Shown here in pieces: positions 43,342 through 52,082 of a DNA stretch of 64,000 nucleotides. The translations under genes and the position numbers were made by a program. This DNA is from CATOSD01 sp965203135. GTDB lineage: Bacteria; Chloroflexota; Dehalococcoidia; Lucifugimonadales; CATOSD01. The DNA is taken from assembly GCA_965203135.1 (NCBI GenBank), contig CBDBBO010000001.1:868001-932000 (forward strand). Reading direction: 5' to 3'. Position 1 is the stretch's first letter, and each line of letters begins with the position of its first letter. Under the pieces are notes generated by a model. That model was not told the DNA's origin and made no database searches. It saw only the letters and a program-made list of their open reading frames with translations.

Positions 43342-44520
43342 TTACGAAGCCGAGTCGGGCAGCCAGCCCCAGGGGCGCGGCCCCCAGTCGGCGGGGTATA
43401 CCTCCCCGCCCTTGACCGTGAGCACCGGCGCCAGCGCCTTGTCGCCTCTCAGGGTGTCGCCCTCCGTGTCGTGGAAGAGCCAGTCGCCGGTCGCCTCCTC
43501 CAGCACGGTTATGTCGGCCGTTCGGCCCGGCGCGAGGCTGCCGAGCTCGTCGTCCATGCCAATGGCCCGCGCCGGATTGAGCGTCGCCATGCGGATGGTG
43601 TCCTCCAGCGAAAAGCCCAGCGCCATGAAGCGGGAGAGCATCTCGGTCATGCTGTGCACGGTGTTCAGCCTGCCCGGTATGGTGAGGTCGGTGCTTATGC
43701 TCAAGGGCCGCACGCCCTGGTCGAGCGCGCGTCGGGCCACGTCGAAGCTGAAGTTCTGCCTGCCGTGCGCGGTGTCGAAGAAGACGCCCCGTTCCTGCGC
43801 CTCCAACACCTCCGGCAGCACGCTGCCCTGCCCGTCCAGAATGCGGCCGGGGTTGCCGGAAAACAGGTGCGTGATAATGTCGCCTTCGTCCATCAGCGGC
43901 AGCAGTTGCTGGGTCAGCGTCGGGCCGTCGCCGGCGAACCGGTCGCCGATGTGCACCATCAGTCGCACGCCGCCATCACGCGCGGCCTGCTTGGCGAGGT
44001 TGAACATCTCGATGCCCATGACCGGCACCGCGGGGCCTACCGCGCGCAGCTTGACGCCCTGCACCAGCGGCCTGTTGGCCTGGACCACTCGCACGGTCTC
44101 TTCGAGATCGATGTCCTCACGCCGCGACAACTCCGGCTGGAAATTCAGGCCCGTCCGAGAGATGTGCACCATGCAGAAGATGCGCGTGTGGGCGCTCGGC
44201 ACCACGTACTGGGGAAAGCCGCCGAATGTGTAGCAGCCCGCGCTGCCGGCGTCCACCAGCGTGGTCACGCCTGAGAGAACGCCGGCCAGGTCGGGGTTCA
44301 CGGCGGTCTGGTTCACGCCCTCGTAAACGTGGGTGTGCAGGTCGATCAGACCCGGCGTCACCAGCTTGCCGGAGACGTCGATCACGCGGGCGCCGCCGTC
44401 CGGCGGAATGTCCGGCGCGACCTCCGAAATGAGGCCGTCGCTCACCGCCACGTCGAGCCTCGCGCGCGGTCCCCGCGAGGGGTCGAGCACATCGCCGCCT
44501 TTCAGTATCAGGTCAGTCAT
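43342..44520 (-). CDS. Amidohydrolase/deacetylase family metallohydrolase
   Basis: The about 392-residue amidohydrolase-superfamily enzyme starts MTDLILKGGDVLDPSRGPRA, carries the metal motif PGLIDLHTHVYEGVN, a possible carbamylated Lys region (VQGVKLRAVGPAV), the His in LMVHIGDRF and IITHLFSGNPG, and the Asp in LSISTDLTIPG. A typical dihydroorotase-like family end (LAPGRTADITVLE) follows. The internal ATG at 44520 is chosen for the family start. The substrate is unknown; N-acyl amino acids are usual for this group. Confidence 0.9.
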   Translation of the reverse strand: MTDLILKGGDVLDPSRGPRARLDVAVSDGLISEVAPDIPPDGGARVIDVSGKLVTPGLIDLHTHVYEGVNQTAVNPDLAGVLSGVTTLVDAGSAGCYTFGGFPQYVVPSAHTRIFCMVHISRTGLNFQPELSRREDIDLEETVRVVQANRPLVQGVKLRAVGPAVPVMGIEMFNLAKQAARDGGVRLMVHIGDRFAGDGPTLTQQLLPLMDEGDIITHLFSGNPGRILDGQGSVLPEVLEAQERGVFFDTAHGRQNFSFDVARRALDQGVRPLSISTDLTIPGRLNTVHSMTEMLSRFMALGFSLEDTIRMATLNPARAIGMDDELGSLAPGRTADITVLEEATGDWLFHDTEGDTLRGDKALAPVLTVKGGEVYPADWGPRPWGWLPDSAS

Positions 44521-44614
44521 TTTCGAGGCTCCTTCCGGCGGGATGCGCGCCGTCGCGCGGTGGGGCCGATGGTATACCACGCCTCTCCGCGGGCGCAACA
44601 CGCACGGCTGGCAT

Positions 44615-45122
44615 GGCTTTACGAAAAAATCCGTTCGATTCTGCTACATTCTGCCCGTTTCGTAGCTGGACGGCCTGTCCTCTTTCTGTTCATTCGCGGT
44701 ACACCAGCGTTAGATTTGGCGCAGTCGTGACGCAGAATGTGACAGCAACGCGGTGCTAGTCTAAGGCCGGATGCCGGCTTTCTGACGCTGCCAACAGGCT
44801 GTCAAAGCGCCTTCCAGGTAGAAAATAGCACGTGTGTGCTGTAGAATCAAGAGCGTGGTCAGGGCCATAGGCGCGTTATGGCCTCCCTGCCCCTCCAAAC
44901 GGCAGGTCAAGTGAGCCGCCACTACGCCAAGGTGAGTCCGCCGATCTGTTGGCGTAAGGCAGGGCTACTTGACATAAGATAGTAGAAGAGGGCCTGAACG
45001 TGGGAATTTTCGTGGCAAAATGGTGGCATACGGGTGGCGGAAGTGGGCCGGTGAAAGAGCAAGCGAGCGGCGACTGGGTTACACGATTGGGATACATTGG
45101 GACAGGGGTTTTGGGTGCCTCC
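44615..45122 (+). repeat. Large intergenic repeat, copy 2 (about 508 bp)
   Basis: The inverted partner of copy 1 at 14968-15471. The blocks GGCTTTACGAAAAA, GCTACATTCTGCCCG, GTAGAAAATAGCACGTGTGT (44817 on), CTACTTGACATAA (44965-44977) and GATACATTGGGACA are in the same order. Copy 2 lacks the two short elements found in copy 1. No conserved coding frame is seen; frames here contain many stops. It fills the gap between the amidohydrolase and the DUF5131 gene. Confidence 0.8.
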
Positions 45123-45205
45123 GGGTAGGCATGGCTTGACAGTCGTGCTAGATTTGCCGAACAGTCGCGCATAGCGGACGGGGCGACCAGCGGGAGAAGT
45201 GCGAT

Positions 45206-45979
45206 ATGCCATCGACGATAGAGTGGACGGACGAGACCTGGAACCCGGTTACGGGTTGCACCCGGGTCTCGCCCGGCTGCGACAACTGCTACATGTTCGC
45301 GCTGTACCCCCGCCTGAGGGCCATGGGGGTGCGCGGGTACGAGAGCGAGCCGCAGCACGTGCGCCTCCTGCCTGAGCGGCTGGAAGCGCCGCTGACCTGG
45401 AAGAGGCCCCGCCGCGTGTTCGTCAACAGCATGTCGGACGTCTTCCACCCGCGTGTGCCGTTCGAGTTCGTGTACGAGGTATTCGACGTGATGCGGCAGG
45501 CCGCCGACGAGCGCGGTCACATCTTCCAGGTGCTGACGAAGCGCCCGGGCTTGGCGGTCGCGTGGTGGAACGAGTACGGGGGCGAGTTCGATGACTCCTG
45601 GCCCGAGAACGTATGGCTGGGCACGTCCGTCGAATCGCAGAAGTACGCCCCCCGCGTGGAGGTGCTCGCTCGGGTGCCCGCGCCCATCCGGTTCGTGTCC
45701 GCCGAGCCGCTGCTCGGGCCTGTAGACCTCAGCGAGTGGCTCGACGCAGGCCAGTTGCATTGGGTGATCACGGGCGGCGAGAGCGGACGCGCGGCGCGTC
45801 CGATGGACCCGGATTGGGCGCGGAGCCTGCGCGACCAGTGCGCGAGGGCGGACGTGCCGTTCTTCCTCAAGCAGCTCGGCGGCCGGCGAGGCAAGCGATC
45901 GGGCGAGCAGGCTGTTATGGACGGACGCACCTGGACCGACGCGCCTGAAGTCGTCGCGGTGGAGGCTGTGCTGGCATGA
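45206..45979 (+). CDS. DUF5131 (phage Gp37Gp68-like) three-Cys-motif protein
   Basis: The 257-residue protein has the DUF5131 pattern. It starts IEWTDETWNPVTGCTRVSPG and has Cys18, Cys25 and Cys28 (C-x6-C-x2-C), a radical-SAM-like cluster motif with wider spacing than CxxxCxxC. Then follow RVFVNSMSDVFHPRVP, HIFQVLTKRP, NVWLGTSVESQ, RFVSAEPLLGPVDL and HWVITGGESGRAARP, which look like barrel strands of a radical SAM fold. ATGA overlap with the TcmP gene implies strict coexpression. The family occurs in phages and mobile regions; its reaction is not established. Confidence 0.87.
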   Translation: MPSTIEWTDETWNPVTGCTRVSPGCDNCYMFALYPRLRAMGVRGYESEPQHVRLLPERLEAPLTWKRPRRVFVNSMSDVFHPRVPFEFVYEVFDVMRQAADERGHIFQVLTKRPGLAVAWWNEYGGEFDDSWPENVWLGTSVESQKYAPRVEVLARVPAPIRFVSAEPLLGPVDLSEWLDAGQLHWVITGGESGRAARPMDPDWARSLRDQCARADVPFFLKQLGGRRGKRSGEQAVMDGRTWTDAPEVVAVEAVLA

Positions 45980-46812
45980 CTACGCCGCGATTCGGAGGGC
46001 CGTGGACCGCGGAGAAGCTTCAGATCCTTCAATTGTATCTGGACGCCTACACGACAGCTCTGAAAAACCAGCCTTTTTCGCTCACTTACATGGACGCCTT
46101 CGCAGGGGCTGGTGCCTATTCCACTCCAGGAGACGCCTATAAGGAGTTCAATGAACTTCGGAGAGGGTCGACCCAGTTAGCGCTTGCAGTCGATGACAAA
46201 CCGTTTGACAGGTTGATTTTCGTTGAACTGGTACCAGAGCGTGTGGAGTCGCTAAGGGGATTGCGAGACCGGCATCCTGACCGTGGGATCGTCGTTGTCC
46301 AAGGTGACGCAAACGATGAGATTCCGGCGTTTTGCAACAGTATGAATTGGGATGACAGGGCAGTCGTATTCCTTGATCCCTTCAAGACGGAAGTCTCATG
46401 GGGAACTGTCGCCGCCATTGCCGAGACCAAGAAAATAGACTGCTGGATATTGTTTCCGATTATGGCAGCAGCGCGGTTGATGCCTACGGACAGAGAGCCG
46501 AACGAGGCGGAAAAGAGAATACTTGACCGTATGTTTGGAGGGCGCGAGTACTGGTATCACGTGTATCAGGAACAGATACAGTTGGGCTTTTTCGACGACG
46601 AACACAGAATGGAGCGTCATCGGGGCATCAATCAGATTGCTGCCAGCTACAAGACGCGACTAGAAGGCGCGTTCGAGCGAGTTGCACGAACCCCACGTAC
46701 ACTGAATAACTCAAGGAACACTCCACTTTTCCATCTATTCTTTGCTGCCGGAAATAAGAGAGGCGCACCAATAGCCGTCGAGATAGCAGACCACATCTTG
46801 AGACGTTGGTAA
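45976..46812 (+). CDS. tcmP: Three-Cys-motif partner protein TcmP
   Basis: The 278-residue TcmP-type protein begins WTAEKLQILQLYLDAYTTAL, has YMDAFAGAGAYSTPG (SAM-binding-like), LIFVELVPERVESLRGL, and AVVFLDPFKTEVSWGTV, where DPF recalls the DPP(Y/F) motif of methyltransferases. The middle (ILDRMFGGREYWYHVYQEQ) is helical, and it ends in LFHLFFAAGNKRGAPIAVEI. It always pairs with a three-Cys-motif protein, here by 4-nt overlap. Composition is more AT-rich than its neighbours, including its partner. Its substrate, possibly nucleic acid, is unknown. Confidence 0.88.
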   Translation: MTTPRFGGPWTAEKLQILQLYLDAYTTALKNQPFSLTYMDAFAGAGAYSTPGDAYKEFNELRRGSTQLALAVDDKPFDRLIFVELVPERVESLRGLRDRHPDRGIVVVQGDANDEIPAFCNSMNWDDRAVVFLDPFKTEVSWGTVAAIAETKKIDCWILFPIMAAARLMPTDREPNEAEKRILDRMFGGREYWYHVYQEQIQLGFFDDEHRMERHRGINQIAASYKTRLEGAFERVARTPRTLNNSRNTPLFHLFFAAGNKRGAPIAVEIADHILRRW

Positions 46813-46837
46813 CAGGGAAATCGGGCTGTCTTGTGTG

Positions 46838-46875
46838 CAGCCGCTTTAGATTCCTTGGCTACGCTCGAAATGGCG
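46838..46875. repeat. Short TAGATTCC-GGCTACGCTC-type repeat
   Basis: TTTAGATTCCTTGGCTACGC, then TCGAAATGG, matches the element in large repeat copy 1 (15178-15210). Both are small dispersed palindromes. Confidence 0.55.
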
Positions 46876-46950
46876 TGGTGGCCCGGGTTGACGTAGGTGA
46901 TGGGGCGCTTCCCATCGACAGGGCCGGCGCAGTCCTGTTCCGGAACCGTG

Positions 46951-46956
46951 TATAAT
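46951..46956 (+). promoter_or_regulatory. -10 box before the Fe-ADH-like gene
   Basis: A perfect TATAAT 52 nt before the TTG start; no clear -35 element. Confidence 0.4.
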
Positions 46957-47007
46957 TCCGCCCATCGCACCCGCGCGCCTAACGCTGCTACCCGCCAGGA
47001 GGCCACC

Positions 47008-48207
47008 TTGACCCTTTCCGATACCTTCCGCTACCGGGATCCGGGCGTCCGCGTGTTTTCGGGCACGGACGCGCTGGCGCATCTGCACGGGGAGGCGCGG
47101 CGGCTGGGCGCGGAGCGCGCGTTCGCGGTGTGCAGCCCGACGGTGGCGCGGGAGACGAGCCTGCTGGACGACGTGGCCCGCACACTGGGCGACATGTACG
47201 CGGGCGCCTACACCGGCGCGCGACGCGAGTCGCCCATCCCGTCCGTGGTCGCGGGGGTGGAGGCCGCGGAGCAGGCAGACGCGGACCTGATTGTGGCCGT
47301 GGGCGGCGGCAGCGCCGTGGTGTCGGCGCGCGCCATCACGATACTGCTCGCCGAAGAGGGCACGGTCTACGACCTCTGCACAAAGCATACGCCCGGCCAG
47401 GCGCCCGTCAGTCCGCGCCTGATGGAGCCCAAGTTGCCCAACATCCTGGTGCTGACCACGCCCACAAACGGCGCGAACCGCGGCGGCGCGGCGGTGCTGG
47501 ACAGCAAGCGCCCACACCGGCTGGAGTTGTTCGACCCGAAGGTGCGTCCCACCACCATCATCCTGGACGCCGCCGCGCTGCTCACCGCTCCGCTGTCGCT
47601 GTACCTGGACACCGCCACGACAACGTTCAACGGCGTGGTGAGCGCGCTGCAGTCCCGCAATCTCAACGCATTCAGCCACGCCGACCTGCGCGAGGCGCTC
47701 GACCTGTCGCTCGTGTACATGCCGCGGCTCGTGGAGAGTCCTCAGGACGCCGAGCCGCGACTCAAGCTGGCGTCCGCGGCGCTGCTCGCCAACCGCGCGT
47801 CGGACGCGGCGGGCCTCGGAGGAGGCGGCGTGAGCACAAGTCTGGACAGGCAGATACGCTACCGGTACGAGGGCGTGGGCCAGGGAGCGGGCGGCGCGGC
47901 GTTCCTGTGCGCCACCATGCGCCGTAACCGCGAGGCGCTGCTGGCGGGCCAGGCGCGGCTCGCGGAGCTGCTGGGCGTGCGAGACGCCGGGATGTCGGAC
48001 GAGGCCGCGGCCGACGCCGCCGTCGAGGCCGTCTCCGATTTCCTGTCGTCAGTCGGCATGCCCACCCGCGTCAGGGAGCTCGGCGTGCCGGAAGAGGACC
48101 TGCGTTCCATCGCGGAGGACGACGCACAGGAGCCGTCGTTCTCGTGGGGCGCGCCGAGGGCCGACGCCGCGGACGATCTTTACGCTTTTCTGAGAGAGGC
48201 TTGGTAG
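47008..48207 (+). CDS. Iron-containing alcohol dehydrogenase-like protein, metal ligands missing
   Basis: The 399-residue protein has the dehydroquinate synthase/Fe-ADH fold: DADLIVAVGGGSAVVSARAI for NAD(P) and LTTPTNGANRGGAAV. Where the family has a DxxxHxxE metal segment, it reads TATTTFNGVVSALQSRN; where it has the His-x-His stretch, it reads GLGGGGVSTSLDRQI. Thus the usual Asp and three His ligands are absent. The start is a TTG after a perfect AGGAGG at 46997-47002. It may be a reductase that does not use metal (as in some maleylacetate-reductase-like members) or a non-catalytic paralog. Confidence 0.75.
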   Translation: MTLSDTFRYRDPGVRVFSGTDALAHLHGEARRLGAERAFAVCSPTVARETSLLDDVARTLGDMYAGAYTGARRESPIPSVVAGVEAAEQADADLIVAVGGGSAVVSARAITILLAEEGTVYDLCTKHTPGQAPVSPRLMEPKLPNILVLTTPTNGANRGGAAVLDSKRPHRLELFDPKVRPTTIILDAAALLTAPLSLYLDTATTTFNGVVSALQSRNLNAFSHADLREALDLSLVYMPRLVESPQDAEPRLKLASAALLANRASDAAGLGGGGVSTSLDRQIRYRYEGVGQGAGGAAFLCATMRRNREALLAGQARLAELLGVRDAGMSDEAAADAAVEAVSDFLSSVGMPTRVRELGVPEEDLRSIAEDDAQEPSFSWGAPRADAADDLYAFLREAW

Positions 48208-48275
48208 ACCGGAAAACGCCTCCGCGCCTATGGAACAAGACCAAAGACAAGTCGATGCTCTAGGAGAACGAATGC

Positions 48276-49376
48276 ATGACCAGCCAGGCTGAACCACGCT
48301 CATCGCACCCATACCACATGTACGAATCCATCTTCGGCCAGCCCTCGGCCATTGGCCACATCCTGGACGAGGAGCGAGAGTCAGTCGGCGCGCTTGCCCG
48401 AGCCGTCGAGGCGGCCGACCGGGTTCTAGTCGTGGGGATTGGCACCTCCTGGCACGCCGCGCTGGTGGGCGAGCACCTGCTGCGCACAGTCGCGGGACGC
48501 GAGGACGCGCGCGCCTGGAACTCGTTCGAGTTCGACGCCTATCCCCCCGCGATGGGTCCCGGAGACGCGGTGATCGTGATGAGCCACCGGGGGACCAAGC
48601 GCTACTCGCTGCGTGCGCTGGAGGCAGCGAGGGCCGCCGGAGCGACGACCGCTGTCGTGACCGGCATAGGCTCGGACGCACGCATCGACCTCGCCGACGT
48701 CGTCGTGCGCACCTCTACGCAGGACCCCTCGTCGGCATTCACTATCAGCCACACAGGCGCCATGACCGCGCTCGCCATGCTGGCGTCGGAGCTTGGCGCG
48801 AGCGCAGGCCGTCCAGGGGCCGGGGAGGTTCGCGAGGAGCTGAAACGGCTGCCGGGCCTGGTAGATGCCACACTACAATTGGAGTCCGGGGTTCGCAACT
48901 GGGCGCGCGAGGGCGTTGACGCGGAGAGGCACTACTTCGCCGGCTGGGGTCCAAACGCATCCACCGCCTACGAGGCGGCGCTGAAGATCAAAGAGAGCAG
49001 CTATCTCAAGACCGAGGGGTTCCAGATCGAGCAGTATCTGCACGGCCCGTACGTCGCGACGCACCCGGGCGTGATGGCCACGTTCATCGCACCGCCCGGC
49101 CCGGGCCGTGGCCGCGCCATCGAAATCATGGCGGCGGTCAACACGGTAGGCGGCCACACGGCGGCACTCATAGAGGAGGGCGATGAGGAGATCTCCGGCA
49201 TGGCGGCAACCTCGCTGTCGCTACCGGCCATGAGCGAAGCGTTGACTCCCATCGTCTACCTGATCCCTCTTCAGCTCTTCACGTACTGGCTTGCGGTGGA
49301 GGCGAGGCGCAACCCCGACGTGTTTCGCCTGGACGATCCCGCCCATAACGCCGCACGCCAGAACTACCAGCTTTAG
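48276..49376 (+). CDS. SIS-domain sugar isomerase/deaminase-like protein
   Basis: The 366-residue protein has two SIS domains as in GlmS isomerase or AgaS. The first contains RVLVVGIGTSWHAALVGEHL and VIVMSHRGTKRYSLRALEAA; the second contains HYFAGWGPNASTAYEAALKI and ESSYLKTEGFQIEQYLHGPY, a GlmS hallmark. The opening EPRSSHPYHMYESIFGQP resembles the GlmS linker. There is no glutaminase domain. It might act on a phosphosugar amine; the exact substrate is unknown. Confidence 0.85.
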   Translation: MTSQAEPRSSHPYHMYESIFGQPSAIGHILDEERESVGALARAVEAADRVLVVGIGTSWHAALVGEHLLRTVAGREDARAWNSFEFDAYPPAMGPGDAVIVMSHRGTKRYSLRALEAARAAGATTAVVTGIGSDARIDLADVVVRTSTQDPSSAFTISHTGAMTALAMLASELGASAGRPGAGEVREELKRLPGLVDATLQLESGVRNWAREGVDAERHYFAGWGPNASTAYEAALKIKESSYLKTEGFQIEQYLHGPYVATHPGVMATFIAPPGPGRGRAIEIMAAVNTVGGHTAALIEEGDEEISGMAATSLSLPAMSEALTPIVYLIPLQLFTYWLAVEARRNPDVFRLDDPAHNAARQNYQL

Positions 49377-49391
49377 AAGATTTTTCGAAAT

Positions 49392-49438
49392 CCTCTCTAC
49401 ACCGCCGGGAGCGGGAGAAGGTCAGGATGGGGTGAGGC
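49392..49438. repeat. Degenerate intergenic palindrome
   Basis: GGGAGCGGGAGAAGGTCAGG, ATGGGGTGAGG resembles a decayed unit of the palindromic family just before nadE. Confidence 0.4.
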
Positions 49439-49442
49439 CCCA

Positions 49443-51101
49443 ATGTCGAATTTCAGGCTCGCACTGGCGCAGATAAACACCACGGTCGGCGACCTCGAGG
49501 GCAACGCGCGCAAGGCCATCGAGTACATCGGCAGGGCGCGCGACGCTGGCGCGGACCTGGTAGCGTTTCCAGAGCTCACGGTCACCGGCTACCCGCCAGA
49601 GGACCTGGTCTTCAAGTCGCAGTTTGTCCGCGAAAACCTTGAACGCACCCGGCAGATAGCCGCCGCAACGTCCGGCATCACGGCGGTGTTCGGCTTCGTG
49701 GACGACGACGGCGGGCTGCGCAACGCTGCGGCCATCGCCCGGGAAGGTCGACTCGACGCCGTGTACCACAAGCGGCGTCTGCCCAACTACGGCGTGTTCG
49801 ACGAGGCGCGCTACTTCGTGCCCGGCGATAGCTTCCCCACGCACGACGTGGCCGGCGCAGCGGTGGGCGTGAACGTGTGCGAGGACATCTGGTTCGAGGA
49901 CGCCGACGACGCGGTGCCTGTCCAGGTCGCCGCAGGCGCGCGGCTCATCATCACCATCAACGGCTCTCCCTACCACGCCGCCAAGCTGCGCCAGCGCGAG
50001 GGCTTGGTGTCCGGGCTGGCATCCCGCTACGGAGTCCACGCCGCCTACGTGAACCTGGTGGGCGGGCAGGACGAGCTGGTGTTCGACGGCGCGAGCCTGG
50101 TGTTCGGTCCGGACGGCGGATGCATCGCGCGGGGCGCGCAATTCGAGGAGGACCTGCTCGTCGCGGACCTCGCCCTGGGCGCAACGTCTACGGCGGGCAC
50201 GCCCGGCCCTGAGCCCCCGCCCATACCCCAGGTCGAACGCGCGCGGTACGAGGGCGACGGCGAGGTGTACGCGGCGCTGGTGCTGGGTACGCGCGACTAC
50301 GTGCGCAAGTGCGGGTTCAGCAAGGCGCTGGTCGCGTTGTCCGGCGGGATCGACTCCAGCCTCGTCGCCACCGTGGCCGTGGACGCGCTCGGACGGGACA
50401 ACGTGGTTTGCGTGGCCATGCCGTCGCGCTTTTCGTCCGAGGGCAGCGTGCTCGACGCCCAGGCGCTGGCCGCTAACCTGGGCATCGAGCTGTGGGAGCT
50501 CCCCATCGAGCCGGCGTTCCAGTCCATGCTGGACACGCTCGATCCGCAGTTTCAGGGCACGGAGTGGGGCGTCGCCGAAGAAAACATCCAGTCACGCATA
50601 CGCGGCAACCTGATAATGGCGCTCTCCAACAAGTTCAACTGGCTGGTGCTGACCACCGGCAACAAGAGCGAGATGGCGACGGGATACGCCACCATCTACG
50701 GCGACATGGCGGGCGGGTTCGCGGTGATCAAGGACGTGCCCAAGGTACTGGTGTACCGGCTGTGCGAGTACCGAAACACCCTGGGCGACGGCGAGGTCAT
50801 TCCCCGCAGCGTCATCGAGAAGCCGCCCAGCGCGGAGCTGCGCCCGGACCAGAAGGACGCCGACAGCCTGCCTCCCTACGACGTGCTGGACCCGATTCTG
50901 AAGGCCTACGTGGAGGACGACGTCGGCTACGCGGACATCCTGGAGATGGGCTACGCCGAGGCGGACGTGCAGCGTGCCATCACGCTCGCGGACCGCAACG
51001 AGTACAAGCGACGGCAGGCGCCGCCGGGCATCAAGATTACGCCGCGCAACTTCGGCCGCGACCGGCGAATGCCGATAGCGAACAGGTATAGGCCGTTCTA
51101 G
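49443..51101 (+). CDS. nadE: Glutamine-dependent NAD+ synthase
   Basis: It amidates deamido-NAD using glutamine. The N-terminal nitrilase-like glutaminase (1-250) has Glu44 (VAFPELTVTGYPPEDLVF), Lys110 (VYHKRRLPNYGVFDEARYF) and Cys146 (VGVNVCEDIW). The C-terminal synthetase (from about 280) has the ATP loop LSGGIDSSLVATVAVDALG and TGNKSEMATGYATIYGDMAG. At 552 residues it is complete. The ADP-ribosylglycohydrolase gene starts 3 nt after its stop, so two NAD-linked genes are coupled. Confidence 0.96.
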   Translation: MSNFRLALAQINTTVGDLEGNARKAIEYIGRARDAGADLVAFPELTVTGYPPEDLVFKSQFVRENLERTRQIAAATSGITAVFGFVDDDGGLRNAAAIAREGRLDAVYHKRRLPNYGVFDEARYFVPGDSFPTHDVAGAAVGVNVCEDIWFEDADDAVPVQVAAGARLIITINGSPYHAAKLRQREGLVSGLASRYGVHAAYVNLVGGQDELVFDGASLVFGPDGGCIARGAQFEEDLLVADLALGATSTAGTPGPEPPPIPQVERARYEGDGEVYAALVLGTRDYVRKCGFSKALVALSGGIDSSLVATVAVDALGRDNVVCVAMPSRFSSEGSVLDAQALAANLGIELWELPIEPAFQSMLDTLDPQFQGTEWGVAEENIQSRIRGNLIMALSNKFNWLVLTTGNKSEMATGYATIYGDMAGGFAVIKDVPKVLVYRLCEYRNTLGDGEVIPRSVIEKPPSAELRPDQKDADSLPPYDVLDPILKAYVEDDVGYADILEMGYAEADVQRAITLADRNEYKRRQAPPGIKITPRNFGRDRRMPIANRYRPF

Positions 51102-51103
51102 CG

Positions 51104-52060
51104 ATGCACCCCGTAACCACACTAGACAGATTCCGCGGCTGCCTGCTGGGGCTGGCGGCGGGCGACGCGCTGGGCACGACGCTGGAGTTCAAGTCCCCAG
51201 GCACGTTCCAAGAGATCGAGGATATGACCGGCGGAGGGCCGTTCCGGCTGCGTCCCGGCCAGTGGACCGACGACACGTCGATGGCGCTGTGCCTGGCGGC
51301 GAGTCTCATCGAGACGGGCGGATTCGACCCGGAGGACCAGATGCGCCGCTACGTGCGCTGGCGGGACGAGGGGTACATGTCCGCGACCGGGCGCTGCTTC
51401 GACATCGGCAACACCGTCTCGGACGCGCTCAGGCGCTTCGACGCCACGGGCGACCCATACGCCGGGGCCACGGATCGCTGGTCGGCGGGCAATGGATCGC
51501 TGATGCGGCTGGCCCCGGTGCCCATGTTCTTCGTCGCCGACGCCGAGGAGGCCGTGGCGCGGTGCGGCGACAGCTCGCGCACGACGCACGGGGCGGAAGA
51601 GGCGGTAGACGCCTGCCGCTACTTCGGCGGGCTGCTGGTTGGCGCGCTGAACGGCGCGGACAAGGCGACGCTGCTCTCGGACGGCTATTCCCCGGTCGAG
51701 GGCCTCTGGCAGAGCAGCGAGCCGGCAGGAGGGATAGCAGCCGTGGCCTACGGGTCGTTCAAGGCGCTGCAACCGCCCGAGATAGAGGGGTCGGGATACG
51801 TCGTCAGGTCGCTGGAAGCGGCGCTGTGGGCCTTCCACAACTCCAGCGACTTCCGCGAAGGGGCGCTGAAGGCTGCCAACCTGGGCGACGACGCGGACAC
51901 GACCGCAGCCATCTACGGCCAGATCGCGGGCGCCCACTACGGCGCGACCGGCATCCCCGCCGGGTGGCTCACCAAGCTGACGATGGCAAACGAGATTGGG
52001 CGGATGGCGGACGACCTGCACGCGGCCGCGATAGGCCGGGCGCGCGGTCGGGGTGCGTAG
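51104..52060 (+). CDS. ADP-ribosylglycohydrolase family protein
   Basis: The 318-residue protein has the family metal motifs: LRPGQWTDDTSMALCLAASL for one Mg2+ site and ANLGDDADTTAAIYGQIAGA for the second. DRFRGCLLGLAAGDALG is the typical start. Such enzymes remove ADP-ribose from proteins (DraG type) or degrade ADP-ribose derivatives. Being 3 nt after nadE makes a role in NAD/ADP-ribose turnover plausible. Confidence 0.93.
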   Translation: MHPVTTLDRFRGCLLGLAAGDALGTTLEFKSPGTFQEIEDMTGGGPFRLRPGQWTDDTSMALCLAASLIETGGFDPEDQMRRYVRWRDEGYMSATGRCFDIGNTVSDALRRFDATGDPYAGATDRWSAGNGSLMRLAPVPMFFVADAEEAVARCGDSSRTTHGAEEAVDACRYFGGLLVGALNGADKATLLSDGYSPVEGLWQSSEPAGGIAAVAYGSFKALQPPEIEGSGYVVRSLEAALWAFHNSSDFREGALKAANLGDDADTTAAIYGQIAGAHYGATGIPAGWLTKLTMANEIGRMADDLHAAAIGRARGRGA

Positions 52061-52082
52061 CAACGCGAAAGGACGCACGCGA

